Assembly: GCF_000002595.2 (NCBI RefSeq)
Contig: NC_057020.1
Coordinates: forward strand, 763,512-827,511
Reading direction: 5' to 3'
Source of the DNA: Chlamydomonas reinhardtii
Taxonomy: Eukaryota; Chlorophyta; Chlorophyceae; Chlamydomonadales; Chlamydomonadaceae
DNA: 64,000 nt
A program made the translations under genes and the position numbers. The notes beneath the pieces are model-generated. The model saw nothing but the letters and a program-made list of their open reading frames with translations, searched no databases and had not been told where the DNA came from. Below are positions 12,117-24,829 of this stretch, in pieces (position 1 is the stretch's first letter; every line of letters starts with the position of its first letter).

Positions 12117-13434
12117 ATGGAGTCCAGCCCCGTCAAGATCATCAGCGGCGCGGCCACCGGCGCCGCGCACAAGCTCGCGCCGGCCGGCACCGGCACCGGC
12201 GCGGCCGCCGGCACTAGCGGCGGCAAGACCGCGGCGCCGCCCAGCTGCGGCCACCCGGCCAAGCACATGGACGCCTGCATTGAGGCCTGTCGCAACTGCG
12301 AGCGCGTCTGCCTGGATACCATCCCGCACTGCCTGGGCAAGGGTAGGTGGCGGAACCGGCGGTCGGAACCCGTAGGAACGGTGGTTTTAAGGCGAGCAGG
12401 CGCAAGACACGAGCGCAGAGGGTATGGAAGTGACCAGCAAGGAGGGGTTTTAGACAGGCTGGCTGCAGCGCAGACGCGGAGGCGGGGCCCGTGGGTCACA
12501 GCCCTCTCGCTGTGTCGGCCCTGCGCCACGTGCCAGCTCTGACTGGCCCCCCGCAATCCCTGCAACCGCCCTGCCGACACCGGCCTGCCGCAGGCGGCCA
12601 CCACGCCCGGGCTGACCACATCATGCTGCTCATGGTGAGCGTCTGTGTAGCTTTGGGCCGTTCCTTGGTGGCATTGACTGCGGGAGGGGGGATAGCACAT
12701 AGAAGGGGGGGTTGTAGATACCAGCTCAAACTAAACCAAACCCAATGCAATAGAGCTAGGGGGGTAGCAGTTTAAGGAGTTGGCTGAAGGCCGAGTGTGG
12801 GCTCAACGTGTGTTTTGCCACCCGCCGATCGCCCGCCAATGCGCCACTGCCAGCCGACCTGCCCGCCTTCTGCCCCAACCCCCTCGCACAGAACTGTGCG
12901 GCCATATGCGCCACCTCCGCTCGCTTCATGATTTCCGGCAGCCACCTGCACGTGTACACCTGCGCCGCATGCAAGGAGGCGAGTGGCGGTGCAGGGGGTA
13001 TGGCTGCGCAGGTTGCGCAGGGTGGCGGGGCGGGGCGGGGTGCCACGTATGGTACGGCTCAGCAGCGATTGGGTCGGGGCTCAGGGCGGCAAGGCGGCGG
13101 TTCGCGCGTGACGCGCGTACCACAGGTCCTAGGTCCTGGGGCCGGAGGGGATTACCGGGTGGGCTAAGCTGGCCCGCCCCCGGGCCTCAGTCTCAGTCTC
13201 TGCCGCAACCGAGCTGTGCACGTTGCCAAACACCGCGCAAGACTCCACCCCACCCGCACCCCACCTGCACCCCAACCCCCACCCCAACGCGGGCAGGTGT
13301 GTGCGGCGTGTGCGGACGACTGCGCGGGCATGCTGGCGGGCGGCGAGGGCGCGGACGACCCCATGGTTCGGTGCGTGGCCGCGTGCCGCGACTGCGCCAC
13401 CTCGTGCGCCGACATGGCCTGCGCCCGCGCCTGA
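12117..13434 (+). CDS. Cys-rich four-helix-bundle protein of the DUF326 / Csp copper-storage type
   Basis: Probably binds Cu(I) through cysteines lining a four-helix bundle, as bacterial Csp proteins do; metal binding here is inferred from the motif pattern. Four exons, 12117-12342, 12594-12634, 12892-12978 and 13297-13434, give 163 aa. After a 43-residue Ala/Gly/Thr/Pro-rich lead the protein has 18 cysteines, mostly spaced CxxxC/CxxC: DACIEACRNCERVC, NCAAICATSARFM, TCAACKEVCAACADDC and RCVAACRDCATSC. His residues HMDAC and GSHLHVYTC match the family. Introns 1 and 2 are GT-AG. Intron 3 (12979-13296) must start with GC (GAG|GCGAGT) to keep frame. A TGTAA poly(A) signal lies at 13798-13802. 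The N-terminal lead could be a targeting sequence, but no clear transit-peptide signature is visible. Confidence 0.88.
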
Positions 13435-14259
13435 GTCATGAGACGGAGGAGGAGCCGAGGAGCAGGGCCGCATGAGGGGGGGCGGAGCAGCGGAGCGGAG
13501 GGGGCTGATGCCGAGGTAGGGCGCTGGGGCGACGGCGGGAGGCGGTTGATTGTTCGTGTTGATGCAAAGGCAAAGGGCGTTCATGCTGTTGATATTGTGT
13601 TGGGTTCTAGATTGCTTGCAGCATACAAGTGCTTATGCAACCTTGGCGCGTGTATGTGCTGCCAAGCATACCGGCAATACGGTATGTAGTGCCAGGCACG
13701 CAGTTGCGGGGTCCTATGAATCGGGAGGCTTCAACGTCGCCCTGGCTGTGGCCAGGGGAGCGCGTGCACGCAAACTGGTACATACATCACGTCAAAATGT
13801 AAAGTCTATGCATTGTGTTCCTGGCCACAGTGAAAAACAGGTCGCAAACGGCTTCAATGAACCCCACATAGCGGGCGTCAGGTCACAAGCGGCTGTCACC
13901 TTGTGCCACGAACATACTTAAAAAGCCCCTGCTCGACAGGAGGCATTTGTATGGCTGGGATATAAGAGCTCGTCTTCGCTTGCACGCCGGCTCGGAGCGA
14001 GTCTAGAATAAGCGGGGGGGGGGGGGGGTCGGGACGGCCAGCAACTGCGTGCTCGGGGCCAAACACACGCTTGCCCGACCTCGCCAGCAGTAATGCACTG
14101 GAAAATAGACATTATCTTACGCATCGTAAAGATACAAGCGGCACGCGGAAGCTCGCAAGGACGACGAGTTCCATGCATGGGCCATTTTGGACTGGTTAAG
14201 GCGGCAGCGTTCCCTTGTCCCTCCCTTTTTCCTCAGCGTAAGCCGGAACAGAAGGCACC
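13435..14259. other. Intergenic: 3' UTR of the Csp-like gene and RPL27 promoter
   Basis: Contains the TGTAA signal at 13798-13802 and a run of 15 G at 14014-14028. The 5' UTR of RPL27 (ending ...GGCACC before the ATG at 14260) lies at its right end. No additional gene is supported. Confidence 0.5.
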
Positions 14260-17112
14260 ATGGTGAAGTTCCTGAAGGTGAGCAAAGGCTAAATTCTTTG
14301 CGCTCGGCGCCCTGGCGGCCGTTCTTCGGCGGCCCTGACACTCTGTTGCTCGCTTGTCCTCGCAGCCTGGGAAGGTTGTCATCCTTCTGTCCGGCCGCTA
14401 TGCCGGCAAGAAGGCCGTGATTGTGGCCAACAAGGACGACGGCTCGTCGGTGCGGCCATATGGCCATGCCACCGTCGTGGGCCTGGCCAAGGAGCCCCGG
14501 AAGGTGAGTCGCTCACTATACGCTAGCTACTTACCAGGAATGCGGGAGGGGCGACTGCGCGGTAAGGGTGCCAACCATGGACTTGTCGGCTGATGCCGCC
14601 GGCCGCCCGTTTGCGTGCACTGCTTCGGACAGGTCATCAAGAAGATTAGCCAGAAGAAGCAGGCTCGTCGCTCGAGCATCAAGGTGCGCAGCTCGTTGGG
14701 TTTGGGCTTGGGCTGGGCATACATCGGAAGCAGGGAGCCGGTTGCTTCGGGTGGCTCTGGCAGGAAAAGCAGCAGATCAGCACAACGAAGCAGCAGCAGG
14801 CGCGGTATTTGGTTTCACGGCGGCTGAGGCATCGGACCGCGGGCTGGTACCTGGCCAGACGGGTCCCCCAAGTGGGCAGCAACCGTGCGCGCGGACGGGG
14901 GACAACACAGCAGCCGCGCCCACAACCTGGAGCTGCACGCATGGAGCTGGAGTTCGCTGCCGGCGTCAGGCGTGCGGCAAAGACGCGGGGAAAGAGGGCA
15001 GGAACCGGGCAAGGGGACTCCAGGCTGCCCTCGCAGCGCCTTTGCGTAACCAAGGGCGGCACATGAGGGGGCGCTGGAGCGAACAGGCGGGAGCTTCGAA
15101 TGCAGCGGCAGCTGCTGAGTGCACGGCAGGCTCTAGGTGGCTTGTTGCGCCGCTATCTCGCGGCAGCTATTCCGGCGGCCAGCCGAACCGCAGCACAGCT
15201 ATGGCGCTGGAGCGGCCTGTGCCACCTGTGCGCGCACATGCAGCGACCCCACGGACCCAGCCCGCGCCCGCGAATGGCGGCATGAGTGGGCCTTCGCCAC
15301 AGCAGCCCAGCGCAGCAGCAACTCGGGGTCCAGCAGCAGCACGAAGTGCGCGCATGTGGTGGTATCCAGCGCCGGCGAGCTCACAGCCGCGGGCGGGGCG
15401 AAGATGACGGATTCAGCAGCGTAGCGCATGCGGCATTGCAGCCCAAAGCTACACAGTCGTACGCCCGCATAAGCGGAACGGGGAGGTGGTCGTACACGCG
15501 TACGCTGCGGAACTCAGGCAGCTGTGCTGCTCGCTCCGCCCTTGCAGAGTGTGTGTGTGTGGGGGGGGGGGCCAGTTTCGCAGCCGTGGCCGCAGCCCAT
15601 CGCCGCTCGCTGTGCGCCACTGCGCCCCATGCACGCCCCACACACCCCTCAAGCTAGCACCCTGCCACAACCGCGGCTCCGGTCCCGTTTCTCTCCTCCC
15701 CGACGCAGACTTTCGTCAAGACCGTCAACTACCAGCACATCATGCCCACCCGCTACACCCTGGACGTGGACCTGAAGGCCGTCGTGGCCCCCGAGGCCAT
15801 TGAGTCCGCCGCCAAGAAGACGGACGCCCGCAAGGTGCGAGGCAGCTCAGTGCTAAAAGGGCGGGCGGGAGGTGGGGGCTTGTATGGGGGCTCGCGGGCC
15901 GCAGGAGGCAGCGGGAGATGGGGAGCAGTATGATTAACTTTGATGCCCAGTTGGGAACGACGGCTTTGTGGGCGGTTGGATTGTCCCGGGCCGGGGACGG
16001 CAGCTTGACCGGCGGAGCTGCCTGGCGGTACCGGCAGCGCTTGGTCATCGGCAGGGGCCCATTAGGGCCTACGAGCGCGGGCTGAGGCAGGCGACGCGGC
16101 AAGGAGCTGCAGCTATCCGTCTGGAGCCCAGCCGCGCAGTGGAAAAACACGAAAGAAGTGCTGGCGTGTGGTGGGGCAGCGCGCAGGCAGCAAGAAGGCA
16201 GCAAGAAGGCGTGCCGCATGGGCGCCTACGCCGACGCGTGCAGTTGCGGAGGCGCTGGAGTGAGCGCAGCTTTGGACTGGAGCTCTGAGCGGCGGCGGGG
16301 GGGAGGGCTGCATCAGCACAACCGGACAGCGAGGCGCCGCAATGCCAACGACAACTCAGGATACCAGCAGCAGGGGCAGTGGCACCTGTGGGCATGGATT
16401 GGCTGGGCAGCCGGGCTTGAATTGCTGACCTCGCAGCAGCGCCAGCTGGGGGCGGCCGCTGGAGGTGCCTTGCGTGCTGTGTACGCGGCGGCATTCAAGT
16501 ATGGCAGCCTCGCAGTCTACAGCAGGCGGGCGGGCCCTCAGGCGAGCAGCAGGCCCGTGCGGCCAGTTGCCGTAGCGCCAGCAGCGGCCGCAACAGCAGC
16601 CGCAGCCGTCACAGTCGTGATGGTGTTGTATTGGTGCCGTGCAGGGGTTCCATCACCCAGCCAATGAAGTAAACATGTGGAGGGGCCTCTGACCTTGCTC
16701 GCGCCCTCTTCGGCTGTGTTTCTTTCTGCAACTACAGGAGTGCAAGAAGCTGCTGGAGGAGAAGTTCAAGTCGGGCAAGAACCGGTGAGTCGTTGTCAAG
16801 ATTGGGTTGGTGTGGAATGGCGGTCGGCAGGACTTGCACACGGGGGGCAGGCGGTGGGAGCGTGTTAGTGTGTGATGGGAGTAGGCGGTACTGGAGCAGG
16901 CTCTGTGGCAGTAGGTGGGCCCGGTCGCTTCTATGGTGGGCGGGTCTAGTTGGTTTGGGTTAGCTGGGGGCCGCAGTACAGTGCAGCTGCGTGTACTGCG
17001 GACGGTCGCGACTGAACAACGCCTGCCGGGGTTTGTTGCCGGGTTTACTGATTACCATTCTCCCCTTCGCCCCCCGCGCCACAGGTGGTTCTTCAGCAAG
17101 CTCCGCTTCTAA
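14260..17112 (+). CDS. RPL27: 60S ribosomal protein eL27
   Basis: Structural protein of the cytosolic large ribosomal subunit. Six exons, 14260-14277, 14366-14503, 14633-14683, 15709-15834, 16738-16784 and 17085-17112, give 135 aa, close to the 136 aa of animal eL27. Exon 1 is only six codons (MVKFLK). Exon 2 carries the KOW-type start [20 protein letters not shown] and the eL27 signature [12 protein letters not shown]. Later exons give [35 protein letters not shown] and the invariant C-terminus [11 protein letters not shown]. All introns are GT-AG; the third (14684-15708) and fourth (15835-16737) are about 1 kb and 0.9 kb. A TGTAA signal at 17159-17163, about 47 bp after the stop, fits a short 3' UTR, as expected for a highly expressed ribosomal gene. 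Confidence 0.97.
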
Positions 17113-19372
17113 GCGTGTCGCACGATGCACTGTGCGGGGCGTGTCGCGTGTTGTGACTTGTAACGGCTGATGAGGCTCTCCGACCGGCCCGTCCTGCACC
17201 CCGCTCCTTTCGTAACAGCCCCACTGCGCAGCCCCCGTAACGGTGTGAGGATAGTGAGGCAGTTCAGCACGGCGTGCGCAGTGCCGCAGTTACCGACTCG
17301 TCGGCAAGAAGCCATTGGTGACGCCTTCTTTATACCAGGGGGGCACCAGCCCGGGGGGGTCAGCTGTGTGGAATAGAGCTCTGTCGCTGCGGTGTATGAA
17401 GGTTGCCCGGTGGTGCTGCTGGACAATCGAAGCGTCCTGCTAAAGAGAGTATCTAGTTGTTAGTGCGCCTGTCCCTGCGCCTTGCGCCATTCTCCACGAC
17501 AGCCGGATCGGGAGCAGATGGGAGATCTTGTGAACGGGCCGGGCGGCGGGCCGGGGCCGGCGGAGGGGCGCCTTTTAACAGTGCCCTTGGGCATGCGCAG
17601 CGGCCGCTGACGCACTTATAACTGCCTGTCGCTGACCACTGCGCGTGGCCCATCCACTCAGAACAGTACACCGCACGGGTGAATGCGCCGCCCAGCCACT
17701 CAGCTAGGCTCCCGCACGCGGCCGGAGCGCGGGGGCAGTGAGGCACGCTGAGATGCGAGAGGCTTTGCAGCAGCACGCTGTGCGCCTCACCAGGCTCTCG
17801 CGGCCCCTTGCGTATCCTGCCGCGTCAAGCCTCCAGTCCTGCTCATAAGCCACGACAGCCACGCCCATTCGCTTGCATCTGCTGAGCTCCGCGCCTGGCA
17901 CTAAGCGCCGTCCGAACAGTGGACTTTAGATAGCGGATTAGCGAGCCAGTAAGAACGCAACGCCTCTCGCGCCAGTGACTGCGCGGCCGAGACACCCCCT
18001 CTCCCCCGAGTCCCATTGCCCTCCCGGCCTGTCCCATCGCACACGCCCTCCCGGCCTCCCCCTGGTGACTGTTGGGGCTATCCGGAAGGGCCAAGGGGTG
18101 CCAGCCAGGGAGTTCCCTGACCTGGATGCTGCTGGTCCTGCCCGCCGTCCGCCTAAACCCTCCTGCCAGCCAGGGGTGAGCCTGCGCCGGACTGCACCCA
18201 TTCCTCACGTCCCCGCTGGCGTCAGATGGCCGCACAGCAGGAGGGGGCGCGGCCTGTGTTGCCCCTGGGAAAAAGCTTGATGGGTTGCAACCGGGTCGGT
18301 CATTACACCTGCCACGATGTGGGTCACAAAATGTATGGACGGCCGCGGGCTAGGGTGTGCCCCGATCGTCCATCCGCTCTAATAAATGGCTACATAATGC
18401 AGCACAACCCTCGAAGCACTGCTCTAGCAAGCGGTGGACTGCAGCTGCACCCTGTGACTTCTGAGCAACTGCACGGCACACTCGCCTGCGGACTCCTACC
18501 GCCGACACGCTTTGCTTCCGCCTTCTCTCGCACACACAGGGCAATGCAGCAACATCTTCTTATGCCTCTGTTCTCATGTCCACATTCCTCCGGCCTTCGA
18601 CAGCCGCGCAATCCGGTTGCCACACCCACAACATTCAGCACACGAGGGCGCAACCGCAACTGGGGGTGCGCTCAAACGTTTATCAACACACGGGCACAGA
18701 CGAGACACACCACATCAAGCACACACGCACCACACGCGCACCAACTGCGGCCGCATCATAACAGCCGCGCATGACATTCTTCAAGAGGGACAGCCCCCGC
18801 CGCATCAGCGCCCTCCAAAATCTCAAAACACGGGCTGGGGTCAAGGAAGGTCATTAGCATTACTGCGAGAAACGAAGCCCGCAACATCGGTGGCCCTTCC
18901 GCATCTTTGCTTCAGACACGCTGACCCCGCGAGGCCAGGCTCGCGTGCTGCCTCTGTCGCCGGGCCATACTATAATAAAATGATATACAGCTTTTTTGTT
19001 GTCTCTCTGGTTGTCACTTCCGCTGGGGCCCCCACTCACTGTCAGCACCTGCCAGCTAGTCCCGAGTCAATGACAGTCGTCTGGGCTCGGTGGCGGCAGA
19101 GGAGTCTCTCGCACCAGGAATCCGCCTGGACGCCGGTTAAGCCTGGTGCGGTGCACACCACCCCCCACCTACCCACCCTACCCCACCCCATATCTCATCC
19201 AGCTCTGGCAACGCCGCTGCAGGCGCCTTCCTCGCGCCGTGGCGCGGCGGCGACCCATGCAACGCACCGCCGCCAGGCCTGTGTCTGGGGCTGCCGCGCC
19301 CAGCTGCGGGAGCTCCAGCGCGGTCGCCTCCCCCCCATTGCCTTACAAAGCTCACGGCACCAGGCGGTGGCT
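17113..19372. other. Convergent intergenic region between RPL27 and FAB2
   Basis: About 2.26 kb between two genes pointing towards each other. RPL27's TGTAA lies at 17159-17163. A TTACA (minus-strand TGTAA) lies at 19343-19347, close to the FAB2 stop. The open frames here, including one of about 420 codons on the + strand (18512-19771), have no recognisable domain and run into FAB2 exons. I see no supported gene. Confidence 0.5.
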
Positions 19373-22270
19373 TTACAGGGCCACCTCGCGGTTGAACACC
19401 CAGCTGAAGGGCGCGTGCACGACCTTGCCCTTCTTCCGGCGGGCTGCGGGAAGGAACACGGCAGAGGGGAGAGGTCAATGAGAGTGCTGCGCCCAGCGAC
19501 ACGACGGGCATTTCAGATACCGGTACACAGCTCCCTGTGCTTCCCGCTCTCCCCACCAGCCCCCAAGAGTCTTTCCGCCACATCATCAGCATGGTTCCCC
19601 CAAACGCCGTCGTCCACCACCACAGCTATTCCTTACAATCTCCTTCCTCCATCCTCCCTGCGCTCTTTGCTAACCCCCTACCCCCCCCTTTGCCCCCTAC
19701 CCCTCCCCCCTCCCCCTCCTGCGCACCGGTGGCCTTCTCCGCCAGCTTGCGGATGCGGTCGGGCAGCTTGATGACGTACTCCTGCATGGCGGCGGCGTCG
19801 CCGTTGAGGCCGGTCAGGTTCTTGACGTTCCAGCGGCCCACCAGGTGCTCCATGATGTCAGCGTAGTCCATGGCGGTGTAGGTGCCCGTGTTCTCAGCCA
19901 CAGCGGAGAAGTCCTGTGGGGCGTGGGAGGCGTGGAGGCGGGGGTGGGGAGTCAGGATGTTGTTGGGCGACGTGGGGTGGGTAGGTCAGGTGAGGAGGGG
20001 GTGAGGGGTCAGGGGGGCGCGCACGTGCCCGTGTGTCTTGAGTGCGCGAGCAGGTATGAAAGATCAAGCTCAGAAACTGGGCTCAGGACTCGGGCACTGC
20101 CGCAACGCCGTGTCCAGCTTACACCTTCAGTCCCTCCTGACTGACCCGCCTCCTGTCCCGCCCCGCCCCACGCCCTCCGGCCGGGACCCACCGCGAACAG
20201 GTTGCGGCCGGTGTTGGCGTGGTGCACGTTGTCGTTCATGAGGTGGGCGGGCATCACGATCTGCTTCTTCATCATGTCGCCGAACGCAATCATGGCGCCG
20301 CTGGGGTCGCGCTCAAACAGGCCGTCCATGATCTGCGCATGGGAGTTGGAGGTGTGCAGTGCGAGGTTAGCAGCTGTAGAGTATAGGACGGGCGCACGGG
20401 TTTGCAGCGCTTATGTTGGGAACTTGACGGGCCCCGGAGCAGCAGACCATGTGCCAGAGCATGCCTCGCTTGCAGCCGCTCCCCCCCCCCCGGGGCGGCA
20501 AACGATCACGTCATGCATGGGGGCATGCGCCTGTGGAGCCACCGGCACCCACCTTGCAGTAGGCGATCTCGTGGCGGCCCTCGTCCGAGGCGATGGAGCC
20601 GCAGATCTTGGCCAGCACGTCGTCGCCGTGCTCCAGAGCGTGGCGGGCGGTGTTGCCGTGGGACACCTGGAACAGGGCGGGGATGAGGGGCGGTGCGGTT
20701 TGGAGGGTGGGGATGGGATGGGGTTGGGGATGGAGCGTTACGGTGTGTGGCCCCCAAGGCTTTGCTCAAATTGCACCCGGTGATGCTGAGTTGTGACCCA
20801 TAGCAGCCAGCAGCTTGCGCAACAGCCGTCCTTGCTCCGATGCATTTAGCGCTGTCGTCCGCTGCTGGCAGGCTGCTCCTTGACACCTCCCACCCTTCGC
20901 CTCCCTTGTGCGCCCTTTCATCTCCCCCTCCTGACCCCGAACCCCAGCCCAGCCCCTCACCTTGGTGGCGCGCTCCTGGAAGGAGGTGTAGCAGAAGCCC
21001 AGGTAGGGGTTGTTCTCGGTCTTGGGGTCCATGCCGGAGCCAATCAGGTTCTGCACGGTCACCTCCACCGCCTTCATGTTGACGCGGCCAGTCAGGTACA
21101 TGTAGCGGTTCATGACGTCGCCGTGGCGGTTCTCCTCGGCGGTCCACTCGCGCGTCCACTTGGCCCAGGGGGTCTGGCTGGCGCCGGTCTCATCGCGAAC
21201 GCCGTCCAGGGTGTTGAGCATGGTCATGTAGGTGGGCAGCGCCTCCTCGGTGATCATGTCGCCGGTGAAGACCACCAGGTAGTCATCGGGCAGGTTGGCA
21301 GCGCGCTTGCGCAGCTCGCGCACCTGTAGGTTATAAAGCAACACAGCGTGAGCAGAGGTGCATACGTGTCAGGGTCTGTTCGCTGCTGCTAAGCTGCAAC
21401 CCAAGCGGCGAACGTGTCCGGTCCTCGGGCACGCCCGCCGCCCGGGTGACGGGGAAGGATGGATGCTCTCACCTTGTCCAGGAAGTCGGGGTCCTCCGAG
21501 GGCGGCAGGAAGTCGGCGGGCTGCCAGCACTTCTCCACGGGCTTCAGCAGAGGCACCACCTGCGCGACGTCGGGTGGAACAGGTAAGAGACACACGCTAC
21601 GTAAGACCGATGTGTACCGCCTACATCCATGTCACCGCCCCTTTCAGCCCAGTCGGGCTTGACTCGGGCACACGCTCGGCGAGTGGAGCACACGAGAGAT
21701 ATCTGAGATGTATTGAAGCTTACCTGGCTCTGCAGGTAGCCGTCCTCCAGGCTGCGCACCACATCCAGGCGCTCAGCCGTGATGCTGTGCAGCACCTGAC
21801 CATTCATGATGATCGGGCCCTGGACGTGAGGAACATACTGCGAAGCAGTGGCCGGCTGTTGGGGAGCCGAGGCAACCGCCTGCGCGCGGACGACGCAAGC
21901 CTTGCGCGAGGCCCTGTTGGCGTTAAGGGCGCCTGCAAGCAGCAGTTGCGAGCCCGCATCAAGCTTAGATCACCAGCGCGCAATTCAACATATGCAGGTG
22001 GCGTAGTAACGCATAGCGCGACTGCACGCAGAAGCACTGCAGAGCATCGCGTCCTCAAGCCTGGCCAGTCCGCGCTTAGGCGGTTGCCGCAGCTGGCGCG
22101 ACAATTGAGCCACCAATTCAAACCCAATTATGTCAACGCGACCCTCCCGCCCACTAAACGCCTGCCCAACAAGACTTCGCCACGCAAGCGTTGCTGGCCG
22201 GGCTCCATACGCTGGAGACGCGTAAGGCCTGCTTACCCTTGCGCTGCATCGCCTGCTGGCCCAGAGCCAT
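19373..22270 (-). CDS. FAB2: Plastid stearoyl-ACP (acyl-ACP delta-9) desaturase
   Basis: Soluble di-iron enzyme of the chloroplast stroma that introduces the delta-9 double bond into stearoyl-ACP using O2 and ferredoxin, giving oleoyl-ACP. Eight exons on the minus strand: 22270-22237, 21932-21724, 21559-21473, 21323-20961, 20666-20553, 20332-20192, 19913-19727 and 19443-19373. They give 401 aa with all phases matching. Exon 1 ([12 protein letters not shown]) plus the start of exon 2 ([20 protein letters not shown]) form a typical basic, Ala-rich algal transit peptide. Both iron-ligand motifs are intact: EENRHGD near residues 173-179 and DEGRHE near 259-264. Mature-protein landmarks include [19 protein letters not shown] and [10 protein letters not shown]. 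Length is close to the roughly 396 aa of plant precursors. The C-terminus is WVFNREVAL. Confidence 0.96.
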
Positions 22271-23576
22271 TTTGAGCGTTTAAGAAGGCTGGGAAAGGGA
22301 GGTCCGAGCCCAGGCAAAGCGTTGATAGCGCAGGCCGCTGTGCTGACAAAGAGCACAGGTATTTAAAAGCTGCGGAGTGCAACGAAATACAAGTGTTGAT
22401 ACCGGCTACAATGAACCGAACATTCAGCTTCGGCGCCTTCAGAAGCGCTCGGAAGCCCGCTCCCCATGCAGCGCATGAATTTTGGTACATGTCCCGTCCG
22501 GCCCTGGCCCCTGGGTGTCCTTTATCACGTCGCATTAGGTAAGGGCCCAGGCGCGCTCACTTACGCGCTGCATGGGCACTTGAGCGCTGACGTCTGCAGG
22601 CAGCGCAACCACTCGCGACACCATCACTGATTGTAACGCAACACCCCTCGGGCGCCGTGCTCACCAGCCCCTCCTTCCCCGCCCCTCGTGGACATTAACA
22701 CCAATGGAACATCCATAAGATCTCCAGGCTTGGCGCCGTCCACGCGCAGCCTGGTGCTTGGCCCATCGGCGGCAGGCCGATGGCCGCAGGAGAGGGCAGG
22801 AGTTGCAGGGAGTTGCCTTCGCGGACCGTGCGCCCTCAGGGGCGCCCTGCGGCGCCACGTGGCGCCAGCAACCCAACTGTCTGTGTCAACGTGGCGGGCC
22901 TCACAGGGACAGCGTGTGTGCGTCTGCCCGCTGCGGGTGACGGGACTCGGGACCCGCCGGCGGTTGCCGGTTGGGCTCTCCAATGCGAGGTTCGCGGCAC
23001 AACGCACGACCGGAGTCAGTCACAGAGCTTTTGGGCGGTGGGGTGCTGTGCACATGCCAGTGGGAATGGTCCTGCACCGCTGCACGCTGCGTGGGGTACT
23101 TGGGGCATTGATGTCGAAGCCTCGAAGGATCCATGTGCACTGGACGTGGAGCCCTTCACACCATACAACGTGTAGTGCCTCCGCATTCTAACACGTATGC
23201 GCACAGTTCCGCCACGCTGTTTCCGTCAAGCAATACACTTGTACACAGCCGTGGGCCCTTTCTCACTTGTTCGTGGCCCTTGCCTGTCACCTTATGCCCC
23301 TCTGCTTCAGCTTTTGGACGGGCCTAGCAACGCCCCGCAGCTCCGTGTGCCTTTTCGTCTCCCACGCTGCTTCACTCTTCATTTATCCGTGCTCATACAC
23401 ACTTGCAGTCTTGCCTCGCACGCACTGCAGCAACAAACACACCCTGTAATCCAGCCGCGCTCGCAGCGCCACTTCTTCTACCAGTCATTGAATGGGTGAG
23501 AGCGAGCCTACGAGGTCCCCGGCATGAGCTGCCGGCCTCCATACCATTCTCACCGGCCCCTTATGCAGCACATATG

Positions 23577-23580
<4 letters not shown>

Positions 23581-23655
<75 letters not shown>
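23581..23655. repeat. (AC)n microsatellite
   Basis: Near-perfect AC dinucleotide run of about 72 bp, ending ACACGCGATA. The Thr-His and Cys-Val frames through it are not coding. Confidence 0.97.
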
Positions 23656-23656
<1 letters not shown>

Positions 23657-24489
23657 GATATGCCCATCGGTACCGCTCGGTCACCTTCTGCGACCACCTG
23701 ACGGCTCTGGTGGCTCTGGCGGACGGCGGACCTCGTCACGGAGTACGGCCAGGTCGCCGAGGTGTACGGCGCGGCAATACCATGCACGTCGCGGCGCGTG
23801 TTCGTAACTATCAGGGGGGTAACTGGATTCTGGGGGGTTGGGGGCTCGTCACGAACAGCCGACGCGGCCACTGCGGCCGCGAGCGTGCCTAGCCTCGGTG
23901 CCGCCGTGGAGTGGGGAGCGGGAGGCCAGCTCCCGCCAGCCCACGGCGCACACACGTCACACGCACACACACCAGCTTGACACGCGTCTGGAAACACTGC
24001 AACCGCCGCCCGCCACGTCCCCCATGCAGCGTCGACCCCGTTTAGTCGCAGTGCCACCGCTAACTCGTCCACTTCCAATAGTGTTATTGTACTGAGTGGG
24101 CGGGATTTGGGACGCGTGATACCTAGCTTGTCTGCTGCACGCCGCCTCTCTGGTCGCCGTTGCCATTCACATGCCCGTGACACTTCATCGCTGCCGCCCT
24201 ATGCCCATGCTTCCACTTTTGCCTATAGGTGAGCTCGACTACGACCAGCGGGCGGGAATCCGGGAATTAGGCGTGCTGGGTAAACGTTGTTTAGCGCGCC
24301 CAGGGTGCGGAGCATGGACGCATACATGTGCATCGCGGGGTCAGGCCGAATGGTCGCCCGTGGGGTTCCAGGCTTATCGCGGGTAAGTATGACTACCTGG
24401 GTCACGACAGTCACGCGACGCTCGGTAAAATGGTGGGTATCGGTAAGTAACTCCGTCGCGTCATTGGGCGGGCTTTCGTTTCGTTTATT

Positions 24490-24648
<159 letters not shown>

Positions 24649-24829
24649 TAATCCCCCCTCGAGGTTAGAGTAGCGGGGGTTGCGCGATTTCCGGTTGGTA
24701 AGACCGGCGGCTCACCGCAGCAGGTGTGCGAGGTAACTTCAGGTAACATCCGTGAACCGTCGCTTTGCTGCATCGCATACACTGTCTTTGCGCAACGTTT
24801 TCCTTGTGCTCTTTAACACACACACACAC

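Noticed and set aside
14014-14028. G15 run as a regulatory G-quadruplex at the RPL27 promoter
   Set aside because: A single homopolymer run is common in this genome type and there is no further evidence for a regulatory role.
18512-19771. 419-codon open frame on the + strand
   Set aside because: Low-complexity His/Pro/Thr composition, and its 3' half overlaps FAB2 coding exons on the other strand.
22688-23191. 167-codon open frame
   Set aside because: No domain, no splice or poly(A) context, and overlapping open frames of similar length exist in the other readings.
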